64,000 bases of DNA from NCBI GenBank assembly GCA_001897835.1, contig MKUN01000005.1, positions 87,222 to 151,221 of the forward strand, read 5' to 3'. Under the pieces are notes generated by a model. That model saw only the letters and a program-made list of their open reading frames with translations, was not told the DNA's origin and ran no database searches. The stretch is from Bacteroidetes bacterium 46-16. GTDB lineage: Bacteria > Bacteroidota > Bacteroidia > Chitinophagales > Chitinophagaceae. Below, piece by piece: positions 26,233-35,280 of this stretch (positions within the stretch are counted from its first letter, which is position 1; each line of letters starts with the position of its first letter). The position numbers were made by a program, and so were the translations under genes.

Positions 26233-26685
26233 TTAGCCTGCCTGGCCTGCTGCAATATGGTTATGTCTTGCACGTAAGCTTGCTACAAAGATGAGTACCA
26301 GCAGCCCGGTTAAAAAAATAATGCGTCCGAAGCTGCGGGTGTTTTTATCGAACTCATAATATTTTTGGCCGCCGAAGCCCCGCTTGTATGAATAGCCATA
26401 ATGATAACCGGCTACTATACCAATGAGACCACCGGCAAATGCCAGGATGAAAAAAATGATGAGGTGCAGGGGCTTTCCCCGTTCCTCGTGTACCAATACA
26501 GGTGTTTCACGGGCTACCTTCAATCGCCTCTTTTCATCGAGCGGGCTAAGGTAAATACCCCTCTTTGCGAGTTCTGCTTCGGCAAATGGCAAGAGGTCTT
26601 CGTTATATTTTTCGGGATTTATGTAGATGTCGGAAAGCTCATCATCGGTCTTTGCCGCTGCAAGGGCTTTGAAGTCGAGGTCCAT
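26233..26685 (-). CDS. small membrane protein, unknown function
   Basis: A 150-residue protein with a soluble N-terminal half and two predicted membrane segments (about residues 75-95, LIIFFILAFAGGLIGIVAGY, and 120-137, IIFLTGLLVLIFVASL). The N-terminal half contains TDDELSDIYINPEKYNEDLLPFAEAELAKRGI, a helical motif I have seen in small Bacteroidota membrane proteins, though I cannot name the family. The loop between the membrane segments is rich in Tyr and Gly. It lies 64 bp downstream of the CPBP protease gene on the same strand. No enzymatic motif is present. Confidence 0.65.
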   Translation of the reverse strand: MDLDFKALAAAKTDDELSDIYINPEKYNEDLLPFAEAELAKRGIYLSPLDEKRRLKVARETPVLVHEERGKPLHLIIFFILAFAGGLIGIVAGYHYGYSYKRGFGGQKYYEFDKNTRSFGRIIFLTGLLVLIFVASLRARHNHIAAGQAG

Positions 26686-26749
26686 AATAGAGCAATTGGT
26701 TTTATAGGCCTAAGATAATTATTCTTTATTAACGGGCTGCACCTGCATC

Positions 26750-27586
26750 TTACATCATGGCGTTCCGTACCGCATCGATGAAGGCATGGGTGGTGGCGGG
26801 TACGGCCAGGTTGCCGCTGCGCCGCCAGTAGATGGATAGCGCAATGCCCACGATACCATGCACCAGCGACAGCACAAGGATAGCCAGCCACAGGGGCATG
26901 GTGCCGGGTGAAAGCGGCAGGTGCCAGAGGCCCCAGAGCACGGAGACATACAAGGCAGCGAACAGTGTGCCCTTGCGCCCACCGGTGATGTGGGTATCGA
27001 GCATGCCACGGAACACTACTTCTTCCATCATGAAGCATACGGGTATGTAAATGGCGAAAGACTTTAAGGCCACGGGGGCATTGAAGTGTACCTGCCCGCC
27101 CTTGCTGAGGGCCTGTGCAAGGGCACCCAGGAAGCTGAGGGAAACACCGGCAAGGCCGCCCGTCAGCAGGCAGAAGAACATCTGCCTGAGGCTATATCGT
27201 TTAAGGTTGCCAAAGCCATAGGCCGCGGCGAAGGCGCCTGCGATAGCGATGCTGTAATAAATGACCAGTGTGGGCGTAACCGCTTTGTGCAGGCACATCA
27301 TTACCAACTGCCTGGCCGGCTCGATGATGAAGAGTGCCACCAGGGCATAGTGCCAGCGCGCCAGGCGAAAGCGCTGCCCATCGCGCAGCCAGAGCCGGTG
27401 CAGCGGCTGCCGCCGGATGAGCAACTGGAAGCATACGGTGAGCGGTATGCCGAGGATGAGGTACACATCGGGGTCCATCTTAATGGCATAGCCGATGCTT
27501 ATATAAAGGGCCACAAAAAGGGTCACCTCGATATATCTCCTTATGGCAGGTGTTGCCGGTGGTGTTACAGGTAGCTGCTGGTCCAT
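26750..27586 (-). CDS. CPBP family intramembrane glutamic endopeptidase
   Basis: A multi-pass membrane protease of the CPBP/Abi (Rce1-like) family. The EExxxR motif is Glu188-Glu189-Arg193 in FMMEEVVFRG, and the second conserved His is in SVLWGLWHLPLSPG (about residue 223). About seven hydrophobic segments are visible along its 278 residues. In other bacteria members are involved in bacteriocin self-immunity or maturation or have no known substrate. No toxin or bacteriocin gene is adjacent. It may share a transcript with the small membrane protein downstream. Confidence 0.85.
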   Translation of the reverse strand: MDQQLPVTPPATPAIRRYIEVTLFVALYISIGYAIKMDPDVYLILGIPLTVCFQLLIRRQPLHRLWLRDGQRFRLARWHYALVALFIIEPARQLVMMCLHKAVTPTLVIYYSIAIAGAFAAAYGFGNLKRYSLRQMFFCLLTGGLAGVSLSFLGALAQALSKGGQVHFNAPVALKSFAIYIPVCFMMEEVVFRGMLDTHITGGRKGTLFAALYVSVLWGLWHLPLSPGTMPLWLAILVLSLVHGIVGIALSIYWRRSGNLAVPATTHAFIDAVRNAMM

Positions 27587-27659
27587 GGCTTAAATGTAAG
27601 GCTATGTACGCGTTATTTTATCCCCTGCACCGGGGGGATGCGGTGTAGCTTTCGCTATG

Positions 27660-28811
27660 CTACTCTTTCTTCCCCTTCCCTTTGTAGGCGTTCTCGATAA
27701 AATCCTTGGCCCAGTCCCAGACCGGCTGGCTGAAGACGGCGCCTACCAGGCAGGTAGTAAAGAGCACATATGGATTAGGTTTGTTGCTGCCGGTGTTCAG
27801 TATGGCGATACCGCCTTTGGTAGCCAGGAAGATAACGATGGCGGCCGCAAAGCCCCTGATGAGGATATTGACGGTATTCTCGAAGGTGGACAGGTTGGGG
27901 TCGAACTGCATCTTATTGATGAAGATAGAGATGACCGCACCAAAAAGGCCGAAGCCCACCATGCCCACTATCAGTATCAGGTCGTAAGAGTTGGGCTTGA
28001 TGAGCCAGGAGGAGATCTGGCCCAGCCAGCCCCACTCGTAGCCATTCTTGTCGTAGTCGGGTATGGCCTTTATGCTCTTATCCCCCTCGAAGGGTGCATC
28101 TTTCACCGGGGGTATTTTTATTCCTGTCTCGGTAATGTTCTCGATCATGAACATGGCCGTATCACTCACATCAGTGGTGGAGTCGGAAAGATATGCTGAT
28201 AAGGACTGTAGCTGGTAGAGCTTCTGGTTAGTGAAATATTTCACCTGGTCGGATGTATTTTCCAGTTCGGTCACTGCACTGTTGAAGTATACGGTATTTG
28301 ATGATATCGTTTGGTTGAAGGCATTCACTATTTGGCTGTAGTAGCCGTTCTTCTCTTTGGAAGAAAGTTCTTTGGCAAGGGTGGAAAACTTTATATGGGC
28401 ATTGGCCTTCAACTGCCCCAGGTAAATGTCGAAATGTCTTTTCTTATTGCCCAATGCTATGTACACAGGCCGGAGTTTTATATCCTGGTCATCCATCAGT
28501 GAGCTGAGCTGAGTTGCATTTGCGTTGAATATATTGACATACTTTTTAAGCGTCCTGTCTTTGGATATCTTGGTACGGATGTCTTTCAGGTAATCGGGTA
28601 TCCGCCTCCTGTTCTCGCTTTCCGGCAGATCGTATTGCGGGATATTAATGACCGGCATGGCACTGCCCAATGCAGTGTCAAGGGTTGCCTCTGTGAACTC
28701 GCTCTCACCTGCACGGGCCTGCAGGTCGAGGTGGGATGTGGCCACTATGGATACCAGCAATAAATACAGGCTGAGGAAAAATATGACAAGCAAGGGGATG
28801 ATCTTATTCAT
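27660..28811 (-). CDS. membrane protein with periplasmic helical domain, unknown function
   Basis: A 383-residue protein with an N-terminal membrane segment (residues 5-25), a long soluble region of about 250 residues, and three predicted membrane segments in the last 110 (YDLILIVGMVGFGLFGAVISI, ILIRGFAAAIVIFLA, YVLFTTCLVGAVFS). It ends in a Lys/Gly-rich tail. The soluble part is mostly helical with many Asn and Ser residues, such as FNANATQLSSL and NAFNQTISSNT, and looks like a coiled or bundle domain. I do not recognise it. It has its own promoter-like element upstream and is monocistronic by layout. Confidence 0.65.
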   Translation of the reverse strand: MNKIIPLLVIFFLSLYLLLVSIVATSHLDLQARAGESEFTEATLDTALGSAMPVINIPQYDLPESENRRRIPDYLKDIRTKISKDRTLKKYVNIFNANATQLSSLMDDQDIKLRPVYIALGNKKRHFDIYLGQLKANAHIKFSTLAKELSSKEKNGYYSQIVNAFNQTISSNTVYFNSAVTELENTSDQVKYFTNQKLYQLQSLSAYLSDSTTDVSDTAMFMIENITETGIKIPPVKDAPFEGDKSIKAIPDYDKNGYEWGWLGQISSWLIKPNSYDLILIVGMVGFGLFGAVISIFINKMQFDPNLSTFENTVNILIRGFAAAIVIFLATKGGIAILNTGSNKPNPYVLFTTCLVGAVFSQPVWDWAKDFIENAYKGKGKKE

Positions 28812-28848
28812 GTCATTCGTTTTTTTTGTTTTTAATATGTGTGGCTAA

Positions 28849-28856
28849 CAAAACTA
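28849..28856 (-). promoter_or_regulatory. -7 promoter element of the helical membrane protein gene
   Basis: On the minus strand TAGTTTTG matches TAnnTTTG 38 bp upstream of the start at 28811. No clear -33 element. Confidence 0.4.
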
Positions 28857-28999
28857 TAAATGATATATAAAAAAGAAAAGCGTGTTTTCACCCTATAGGG
28901 CAGCTTGTAGCGAGAACGGGCTTACCGGGGTGCTTTCAGAAAACCGGGGAATGATGTATTTTTATCCTTTGCTTGCCGGTTACAACAAGCACTACACCA

Positions 29000-29437
29000 A
29001 TGAGTAATTATTATAACATCTTCTACACAGATGATGATGCCGATGACCAGGATATATTCCGCGAGGCTGTGAAAGAGATCAATGAAGAGATCTACATCTT
29101 TACCCAAAACAATGGCGATGAACTGATGGCGATGCTGCGCAACCCGCCGCCCAGCCCGCACATGGTATTCCTGGACCTGAATATGCCTGTAAAGAATGGC
29201 TTCGAAGTGCTGCGCGATATACGCCGTTCGGAGCGCTTTCGCGATATGCCTATCGTCATCTTTTCCACATCGAGCGAGCGGGAGAGTATAGCCCGCACAC
29301 GCGAACTGGGTGCTACGCTCTATATTACCAAGCCTGAATCGTACCAGGACCTTAAGAAAGTATTGCACGATGTATTAACCATTGACTGGGAGGCGTTTAA
29401 ACGTGATGGCAAGGATTTTGTATACAGGATGACATAA
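29000..29437 (+). CDS. single-domain response regulator (CheY/Rcp-like)
   Basis: A stand-alone receiver domain of 145 residues. The acidic pocket is in TDDDADDQD (residues 10-18), the phosphoacceptor is Asp59 in VFLDLNMPVKNG, and the conserved Lys is in YITKPESY. The ATG at 29000 gives MSNYYNIF; a TTG 27 bases upstream is rejected because it adds unrelated residues. There is no output domain, as in the Rcp1 regulators that pair with cyanobacterial phytochromes. Five base pairs later comes haem oxygenase and then the phytochrome kinase, so this is most likely the kinase's cognate receiver. Confidence 0.92.
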   Translation: MSNYYNIFYTDDDADDQDIFREAVKEINEEIYIFTQNNGDELMAMLRNPPPSPHMVFLDLNMPVKNGFEVLRDIRRSERFRDMPIVIFSTSSERESIARTRELGATLYITKPESYQDLKKVLHDVLTIDWEAFKRDGKDFVYRMT

Positions 29438-29442
29438 GCGTT

Positions 29443-30063
29443 ATGACCGAAGTGAACACGCCTGCGCCGGCAACGGCGCAAGAGGCTTTTTTAGATAAAT
29501 TGCGTAGTGCCACCGGGCCTATGCACCGGGCACTGGAGGCTACGGCCTTATCGCAGGCCCTGCAAAAAGATGACCTGCCGGTAGCTGCATATGCCAGTTA
29601 CCTGGCCTATATGGCATCCATAGTTGCCTGTTGCGAGCAGGAACTGTTCCCGTTGCTCAGCAATATCATCCCCGACCTGGCGCAGCGCCGCAAGCTGCCG
29701 CTGCTGGAGCAAGACCTGGCCCTGCTGGGCAGTGTGGTGGCCTTGCCCACTGTGCCTGCTTACCGGGGGCTGCCCGAAGAAATGGGTACCGGCTTCGCGC
29801 TGGGATACCTGTATGTAGTGGAGGGCTCGGTACTGGGCGGCCGTGTATTGCTGAAGCATATAGAAAAATGCCTGGGCTATAATGCGCAGGAGGGTGCAAG
29901 ATTTTTTGCGGGCTATGGCGCAGCCACCGGCCCCATGTGGCGTAGCTTCCTGGAGGTCTTTACGGGCTATACCGTGGCCCATGGGCTGGGGGAGGAGGTG
30001 ATAGGGGGCAGCCAGTACGCGTTCAGCAGTATCGGCGATCATTTTAACCAAAAGATGCAGTAA
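29443..30063 (+). CDS. biliverdin-producing haem oxygenase
   Basis: A bacterial haem oxygenase of about 206 residues that opens haem to biliverdin, iron and CO. The proximal His ligand is His28 in ATGPMHRALE. The distal helix glycine region appears as FALGYLYVVEGSVLGGRVL (residues 124-142), the classic distal motif. The stop codon overlaps the phytochrome ATG as TAATG. Biliverdin made here is the chromophore of the bacteriophytochrome encoded next, the usual bphO-bphP arrangement. It may also serve iron release, but the operon position argues for chromophore supply. Confidence 0.9.
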   Translation: MTEVNTPAPATAQEAFLDKLRSATGPMHRALEATALSQALQKDDLPVAAYASYLAYMASIVACCEQELFPLLSNIIPDLAQRRKLPLLEQDLALLGSVVALPTVPAYRGLPEEMGTGFALGYLYVVEGSVLGGRVLLKHIEKCLGYNAQEGARFFAGYGAATGPMWRSFLEVFTGYTVAHGLGEEVIGGSQYAFSSIGDHFNQKMQ

Positions 30064-32333
30064 TGAAGATAAAGGATATCGTAAACAGGGACATTGTAAA
30101 TCTTAGCAACTGTGAACAAGAGCCGATACATATACCCGGCAGCATACAGGGTTATGGCTTTTTGCTGGCCCTGAAGCGCGATGACCTGGTGATAGATTAC
30201 TGCAGCGGTAATATAAAAGAGTTTATAGGCGCAGGCCATGAGCAATGCCTGGGCAAGCGCTTTGCCGATGTCTTCGGCCCGGGGGCAGAGGCCTCGTTAA
30301 GGGCTTACCTGGGTGAGGTGCAATATGCAGTGAAGCCGCCGATGGAGCTGGGACTGAATGGCAATACCTTCCTCTGCACGCTGCACAGCAGCGGCGATAT
30401 GTATGTGGCGGAACTGGAGCCCCTGGCGGCCGAATCGCCCGACATAAACGAGGTGTACAACCAGACCATACAGTTTGTAAGCTATATGGAGCGCTCAGAA
30501 ACTTTGCAGGAGCTATGCAGCAAGGTGGCCGACCAGACCCGTGCTATTACCGGTTACGACCGGGTAATGATATACCGCTTTGACAAAGACTATAACGGCG
30601 AGGTATTTGCCGAAAGCCGTGCAGCGCACCTGGAACCCTTCCTGGGGCTGCATTATCCGCATACCGATATACCGGCGCAGGCCAGGCAGCTATACCTTAC
30701 GAACCTGATGCGCATTATAGCAGATGTGAACTATAAACCCATACCCATATATACGCAGGACGATGCTGCAGGCAAGACCCTGGACATGAGCCGATCTTAC
30801 CTGCGCAGTGTATCGCCCATACATATAGAGTACCTGCAAAACATGGGTGTGGGCGGCACGCTCACCATATCGCTGATACATGACGGACGATTGTGGGGCT
30901 TGATCACCTGTCATCATTATTCTGCCAAATATGTGCCCCTGTATTCGCGCATAGCAGCACAGATGCAGGGCCATTTCCTGACCTCGCAGATCAATGTGCG
31001 GCAGCTTAATGAAGAGTATAAAATGGCTGCGGCGATCAATGGCTCGCTTGAAGTATTGCTGGAGCAAAAGCAGGAAGCAGATATGGCCTCTTTCCGCAAG
31101 ATCATCGGTAATCCCGACCTGCTGGCACTGTGCAATGCGGGCGGTGTGGCACTGCTTTTTGAAGAGCAGGTATATACTGCCGGTAATACGCCGGGAGCGG
31201 ATGACATCCGCAAGCTATGCACCTGGTTGCATAAGCACAAGCCTAAAGGAGCGTTCAGCACATCGAAACTTGTAGAGGAGTACCCCGAAGCTGGTGCCTA
31301 TGCCAATGTGGCTGCAGGTATTATCTACCACTCGTTGAGCGGTATACACAATGCCTGCATCATGTGGTTTGCCCCTGAAACGGTACAGGAGGTACACTGG
31401 GGCGGCGATCCCAATAATGCCATTATCAAAAACGAGAAAGGTTTATCGCCACGTAATTCGTTTGAGCTGTGGAAGCAGATCATCAAGAACGAAAGCAGGC
31501 CCTGGCGAAATGCCGAATTGCTGGCGGCTACGAGCTTTGCGCACGCACTGCAAAAGCATATAACCCTGATATTGATAACCGAAGAGGAGCAGAAGCAGCG
31601 ATTGCTTACAGAGCAACTGCGTGCAGCCAATACCGAACTGGAAAATATCAACTGGATCAGCTCGCATGACCTCAGGGAGCCATTGCGGAAGATACAGATA
31701 TTTTCATCGAAGGTGATGGAGCGGGAGAAAGAAGCATTGTCGGATACGGCTATGTTGTCCCTGCAAAAGATGAATAAATCGGCAGGTAAGATGCAGCAGT
31801 TGCTGTCGGATATCACGGCCTATAACAAAGTGAGGCTGGCAGCAGGTAAGCTGGACCCTGTGCAACTGGACGATGTGCTGGCAGAGGTAAAAGATGACCT
31901 GCATGAAGAGATAACAGATAAAGAGGCCACAATAACGACCGGCAAGCTGCCGGTGGTAAGTGGTGTGTCTTTCCTGCTCAAGCAGCTATTCATTAACCTG
32001 CTGCGCAACTCTATGAAATTTGCCAGGGAGGGCGAAAAGCCCGTGATCAGTATCAACTGCGTGTCGGACCATGCTACGTTGCCCGGCGAGCCACTTGAAC
32101 TTTACCATATCGAGGTAAAAGACAATGGTATCGGCTTCAGCAATGACTATACCGAGAGTATATTTAAAGTGTTTACCCGCCTGCACAGCTTTTCGGAGTA
32201 TGAAGGTTCGGGTATAGGCCTGGCGCTTTGCCGCAAGATCATGCAAAACCACAAAGGGTATATCCTGGCCAGCGGCCAGCCCGGTGAGGGTGCCACATTT
32301 TCCCTGTATTTTCCGTATTTAAGGGAGGAGTAG
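30063..32333 (+). CDS. bacteriophytochrome sensor histidine kinase
   Basis: A red/far-red light sensor kinase of 756 residues. The PAS domain opens with Cys17 in NCEQEPIHIPGSIQGYG, the residue that binds biliverdin in bacteriophytochromes. The GAF domain contains PHTDIPAQAR with Asp202-Ile203-Pro204. A PHY domain follows, with a PRNSFELWKQ-type tongue element near residues 460-470. The HisKA domain has phosphoacceptor His535 in SSHDLREPLRKIQ, and the HATPase_c domain has LFINLLRNSMKFA and GSGIGLALC. All key residues are intact, so it should be photoactive. It is third in an operon with a receiver and haem oxygenase. Confidence 0.95.
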   Translation: MKIKDIVNRDIVNLSNCEQEPIHIPGSIQGYGFLLALKRDDLVIDYCSGNIKEFIGAGHEQCLGKRFADVFGPGAEASLRAYLGEVQYAVKPPMELGLNGNTFLCTLHSSGDMYVAELEPLAAESPDINEVYNQTIQFVSYMERSETLQELCSKVADQTRAITGYDRVMIYRFDKDYNGEVFAESRAAHLEPFLGLHYPHTDIPAQARQLYLTNLMRIIADVNYKPIPIYTQDDAAGKTLDMSRSYLRSVSPIHIEYLQNMGVGGTLTISLIHDGRLWGLITCHHYSAKYVPLYSRIAAQMQGHFLTSQINVRQLNEEYKMAAAINGSLEVLLEQKQEADMASFRKIIGNPDLLALCNAGGVALLFEEQVYTAGNTPGADDIRKLCTWLHKHKPKGAFSTSKLVEEYPEAGAYANVAAGIIYHSLSGIHNACIMWFAPETVQEVHWGGDPNNAIIKNEKGLSPRNSFELWKQIIKNESRPWRNAELLAATSFAHALQKHITLILITEEEQKQRLLTEQLRAANTELENINWISSHDLREPLRKIQIFSSKVMEREKEALSDTAMLSLQKMNKSAGKMQQLLSDITAYNKVRLAAGKLDPVQLDDVLAEVKDDLHEEITDKEATITTGKLPVVSGVSFLLKQLFINLLRNSMKFAREGEKPVISINCVSDHATLPGEPLELYHIEVKDNGIGFSNDYTESIFKVFTRLHSFSEYEGSGIGLALCRKIMQNHKGYILASGQPGEGATFSLYFPYLREE

Positions 32334-32348
32334 CTTAATACCCGGCAG

Positions 32349-33404
32349 CTATTCTTTACCGCGCTCTAGTGTAAAGCCAAAAGATGAACCTACCCCCGGC
32401 TTGCTACGGGCATTAACTGTTTGCCCATGGGCCTCCACAATGTGCTTAACGATGGCAAGGCCCAGGCCGGTGCCCCCGATGCTGCGGCTACGGCTGCGGT
32501 CGGCACGGTAAAAACGCTCGAAGATGCGGGACAGGTGTTCTTCGGCTATACCCGGCCCGTTATCGGATATTTCGGTATAAATATGTTTATCGTCCATCTC
32601 GTAGCAGCCGGCACTGATGGTACCATCGTCATTGCCATATTTCAGGGCGTTCTCCACGAGGTTGATGAGCACTTGTTTTATCTTGGGCTTGTCGGCGTAT
32701 ACTGTTAGGGGGCGTTCCGTTCCTTTTTTCAGTTCAAGGGTCACATTGCGCTCTTTGGCCTGCAGCGAGAGTTCTTCATACACATCTTTCACGAGGTCCT
32801 GCATCACGAAGGATTCCTGTATGATGGGTATGCGACCGGATTCGAGCTTGGATATCTCGTCGAGATCGTCAACAAGGCGCACGAGGCGATCGATACTCTT
32901 GGAGGCATTGCCAAGAAATTTTCGGTTCACGTTCTCGTCCTCAAGGGCCCCACCCAGCAGAGTATCCACATAGCCCTGTATGTTGAAGATGGGTGTGCGA
33001 AGCTCATGGGCCAGGTTCATGAGGAACTCTTTACGGAACTGCTCATTGGCGCGCAGCATATCTATCTCGTCCTTCTTCTGGTCGGCCCAGCGCTGTACAT
33101 CGGAACTTACTTCTTCTATCGATTTACGGGGCAGGATGTTCTCGTAAAAGAACTCTTCCTTTTTGGTGGCCTTGGTCTGGTATATGAATTTGTATATCAG
33201 CTTGATCTTGCGGTATATAAAACGCTGGAGCGTATAATGGTAGAGCCAGTAGGTGATAACGAAGGTGAGCGCAAAAACAATAAGGGGCATATACCAATGC
33301 GGCTGCAGTGTAAGGCTGAGCAATGCATTGACGGTAGAGATGATAAGCGCCGTGAATAATGAAAGGAGCCTTGGCGACGGATTTTTGGTGCCTAATACCG
33401 ACAT
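32349..33404 (-). CDS. PhoR-like sensor histidine kinase
   Basis: A membrane-bound sensor kinase of 351 residues. Two membrane helices (about residues 13-32 and 38-56) flank a very short periplasmic loop, so it probably senses within the membrane or through a partner. The phosphoacceptor is His133 in NLAHELRTPIFN. The ATP-binding domain shows LINLVENALKYGNDDG, ISDNGPGI, IFERFYRAD and GTGLGLAIV. Membrane topology and kinase type resemble PhoR. It is encoded 11 bp downstream of the PhoB-like regulator, which is its likely partner. Confidence 0.92.
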   Translation of the reverse strand: MSVLGTKNPSPRLLSLFTALIISTVNALLSLTLQPHWYMPLIVFALTFVITYWLYHYTLQRFIYRKIKLIYKFIYQTKATKKEEFFYENILPRKSIEEVSSDVQRWADQKKDEIDMLRANEQFRKEFLMNLAHELRTPIFNIQGYVDTLLGGALEDENVNRKFLGNASKSIDRLVRLVDDLDEISKLESGRIPIIQESFVMQDLVKDVYEELSLQAKERNVTLELKKGTERPLTVYADKPKIKQVLINLVENALKYGNDDGTISAGCYEMDDKHIYTEISDNGPGIAEEHLSRIFERFYRADRSRSRSIGGTGLGLAIVKHIVEAHGQTVNARSKPGVGSSFGFTLERGKE

Positions 33405-33415
33405 AGGATACTAAG

Positions 33416-34102
33416 CTACTCCATTTCGAACTTATAACCTACACCTTTTACGGTGGTAATGAGGTCTATCCCGACTTTCTGGCGGATTTTGCGGATATGC
33501 ACATCGATAGTGCGGTCGCCGACGATAACATCGGTGCCCCATACGCGCTGCAATATCTCGTTGCGCAGGAATACGCGGCCGGGCTTGGAAGCCAGCAGGG
33601 AAAGTAACTCGAATTCTTTTTTTGCGAGTAGTATCTCGTTGCCTTTGTAGGTAACGGTAAATTTGGTCTTGTTGATCTCCAGGTCGCCGAAGGTGAGCTT
33701 CTGCTCCTGGTCATCGTCTTTACGCAGGCGGCGCAGTGCAGCGCTGATGCGGGTGGCCAGCAGTTCGGGCTTTATTGGCTTGGAGATATAATCATCGGCC
33801 CCGGTCTTAAGGCCCTCTATTTCGGAACGTTCGTCGCTAAGGGCGGTAAGGAAGATGATGGCCGTCTGTTCGAACTCAGGCATGCGGCGCAGCTCTTTAA
33901 GGGTTTCTTTGCCGTCTTTGTTGGGCATCATTATATCGAGCAGTATCAGGTCGGGACGGAACTCTTTGGCTTTTCGTATAGCCTCCACGCCATCTTTAGC
34001 GGTCGAGATAAGGTAACCTTTGCTTTTTAGATTATAGCTGATGAATTCGACTATATCCGGTTCGTCATCAACTATAAGTATCTTTCCTGGTAACACTTCC
34101 AT
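33416..34102 (-). CDS. PhoB/OmpR-family response regulator
   Basis: A two-domain transcription factor of 228 residues. The receiver domain has VDDEPD (residues 11-16), phosphoacceptor Asp56 in LILLDIMMPN and the conserved Lys in ISKPIKPE. The C-terminal winged helix has LLAKKEFELLSLLASKPG and TIDVHIRKIRQKVG, followed by TVKGVGYKFE. It precedes the PhoR-like kinase in the same operon. The regulon is unknown; a phosphate role is only suggested by family resemblance. Confidence 0.93.
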   Translation of the reverse strand: MEVLPGKILIVDDEPDIVEFISYNLKSKGYLISTAKDGVEAIRKAKEFRPDLILLDIMMPNKDGKETLKELRRMPEFEQTAIIFLTALSDERSEIEGLKTGADDYISKPIKPELLATRISAALRRLRKDDDQEQKLTFGDLEINKTKFTVTYKGNEILLAKKEFELLSLLASKPGRVFLRNEILQRVWGTDVIVGDRTIDVHIRKIRQKVGIDLITTVKGVGYKFEME

Positions 34103-34123
34103 AATGTACTGCTAAGTCGTGTG

Positions 34124-34150
34124 CAAAAGTACCGCTGTGAATGTGAACAA
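34124..34150 (-). promoter_or_regulatory. promoter of the two-component operon
   Basis: On the minus strand TACTTTTG (34131-34124) fits the -7 consensus TAnnTTTG, and TTG (34150-34148) lies 16 bp upstream as a -33 element. It is 22 bp before the PhoB-like start. Confidence 0.5.
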
Positions 34151-34210
34151 AAAAGGAATAGCGTATTATCTTATTGTTACCGACAGCTAGCTAATGCAGG
34201 GTGAAAATAT

Positions 34211-34244
34211 TATAAAAAAAGCGCCCTGCAAAATAGCAGGGCGC
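34211..34244 (-). terminator. intrinsic terminator of the coiled-coil protein gene
   Basis: A perfect 9-bp G/C-rich stem, GCGCCCTGC with GCAGGGCGC (34221-34229 with 34236-34244), is followed on the minus strand by seven T residues. It is 26 bp past the stop at 34270. Confidence 0.9.
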
Positions 34245-34269
34245 TGTATAAGTACTTATTTATCAATGG

Positions 34270-35220
34270 CTATTTCTTCAAGGTGACACTTCCGCTACCT
34301 ATTTTGTAGCCTCCGTTGTATATCTCGATATTGTAGGCGCCAGCCTTATAATCGGTTACCTGGTGCCAGTCGACAGTAACATCTTTGACCGGCTGGCCCT
34401 GCTGCAGGGGTATATCTTTTACCAGCGTATAATTCACATTTTGACCATTTGCCAGGTTGATGCTGCCTGAGCCAAAAGCCGGGTCGCTGAAGGGGATACC
34501 ATCAGGGCCGGTAATTTTTAACTGTACCTGCTTGGTGCCGCTTTCTGCAATGCGGTTCTCATCGATATCAAAAACAATGCGGAGCATATCCACTTTGCGG
34601 GCGTGCTCGGTAGTGCTTTCCTTTTTGCCACCCTTCATCAGGTGTATGGGGTTCATACGGATATTGGAGGCATGGAGTACGGAGCCCACTGTTTTGAGGG
34701 CTATATTACGGGTAACGGTGGAATCGCGCTCCTGCGCCAGCACTTCGTTCTTATTGCTAAGGTCCTGGTTCTCGCCCTCAAGCTCGGCTATGCGCTCCTC
34801 ATATGATTTAACACGGGTATTGAGCCGGGCTATGAGGTCGCGGGCCTTTTTAAGGTCGCTGGCATTAGCCCTGCTATCGCCAAGTATATGGTTGATCTGG
34901 TCTTTCAGTTTGGCAATCTCACCGTTCTTGCTGTTGATGGTGCTATCCATCTCTGCGTTTTTAGATACCAGTTGGTCGAGACGTGCGAGTGCTGCATTGT
35001 AATCAGTCTCTACGGCCTTGCGGCTAGAGTCGGAAGTGGCAAGCTGCTCCTCAGTTTGGGCTTTTTCGTTGGCTGTTTTATTCTTCTGCACAAATAAGAT
35101 GATGCAAGCCACGAGTAAAATGCCTATTATTACCCAATACACTACCGTATTTTTACGGGGTGGCTGCGATGAATTTTCAGTTGGCTGCTGAGAGGAAGGC
35201 TGATTAAAGTCCTGGCTCAT
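34270..35220 (-). CDS. membrane-anchored coiled-coil protein, unknown function
   Basis: A 316-residue protein with a Gln/Ser-rich cytoplasmic start, one membrane helix (about residues 26-44, VVYWVIIGILLVACIILFV), and a long coiled coil (about 50-165, with EEQLATS, NAEMDSTINSKNGEIAKLKD and EERIAELEGENQDLSNKNE). The C-terminal domain of about 140 residues is beta-rich and ends GGYKIGSGSVTLKK. I know similar Bacteroidota proteins only as hypothetical. It would present a globular domain on a stalk in the periplasm. It has its own promoter and terminator. Confidence 0.75.
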   Translation of the reverse strand: MSQDFNQPSSQQPTENSSQPPRKNTVVYWVIIGILLVACIILFVQKNKTANEKAQTEEQLATSDSSRKAVETDYNAALARLDQLVSKNAEMDSTINSKNGEIAKLKDQINHILGDSRANASDLKKARDLIARLNTRVKSYEERIAELEGENQDLSNKNEVLAQERDSTVTRNIALKTVGSVLHASNIRMNPIHLMKGGKKESTTEHARKVDMLRIVFDIDENRIAESGTKQVQLKITGPDGIPFSDPAFGSGSINLANGQNVNYTLVKDIPLQQGQPVKDVTVDWHQVTDYKAGAYNIEIYNGGYKIGSGSVTLKK

Positions 35221-35247
35221 AAAAGTTAGTTTTAGTTATTTTAGACA

Positions 35248-35280
35248 CAAATATAGATATGTAATCCAGTAATGGAACAA
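35248..35280 (-). promoter_or_regulatory. promoter of the coiled-coil protein gene
   Basis: On the minus strand TATATTTG (35255-35248) matches the -7 consensus exactly, with TTG at 35280-35278 as a possible -33. The -33 lies inside the start of the divergent exonuclease gene, so the two genes share only 51 bp of control DNA. Confidence 0.5.

Noticed and set aside
28973..28999. TTG start for the response regulator
   Set aside because: It would add nine residues unlike any receiver domain; the ATG at 29000 leads directly into the receiver fold.
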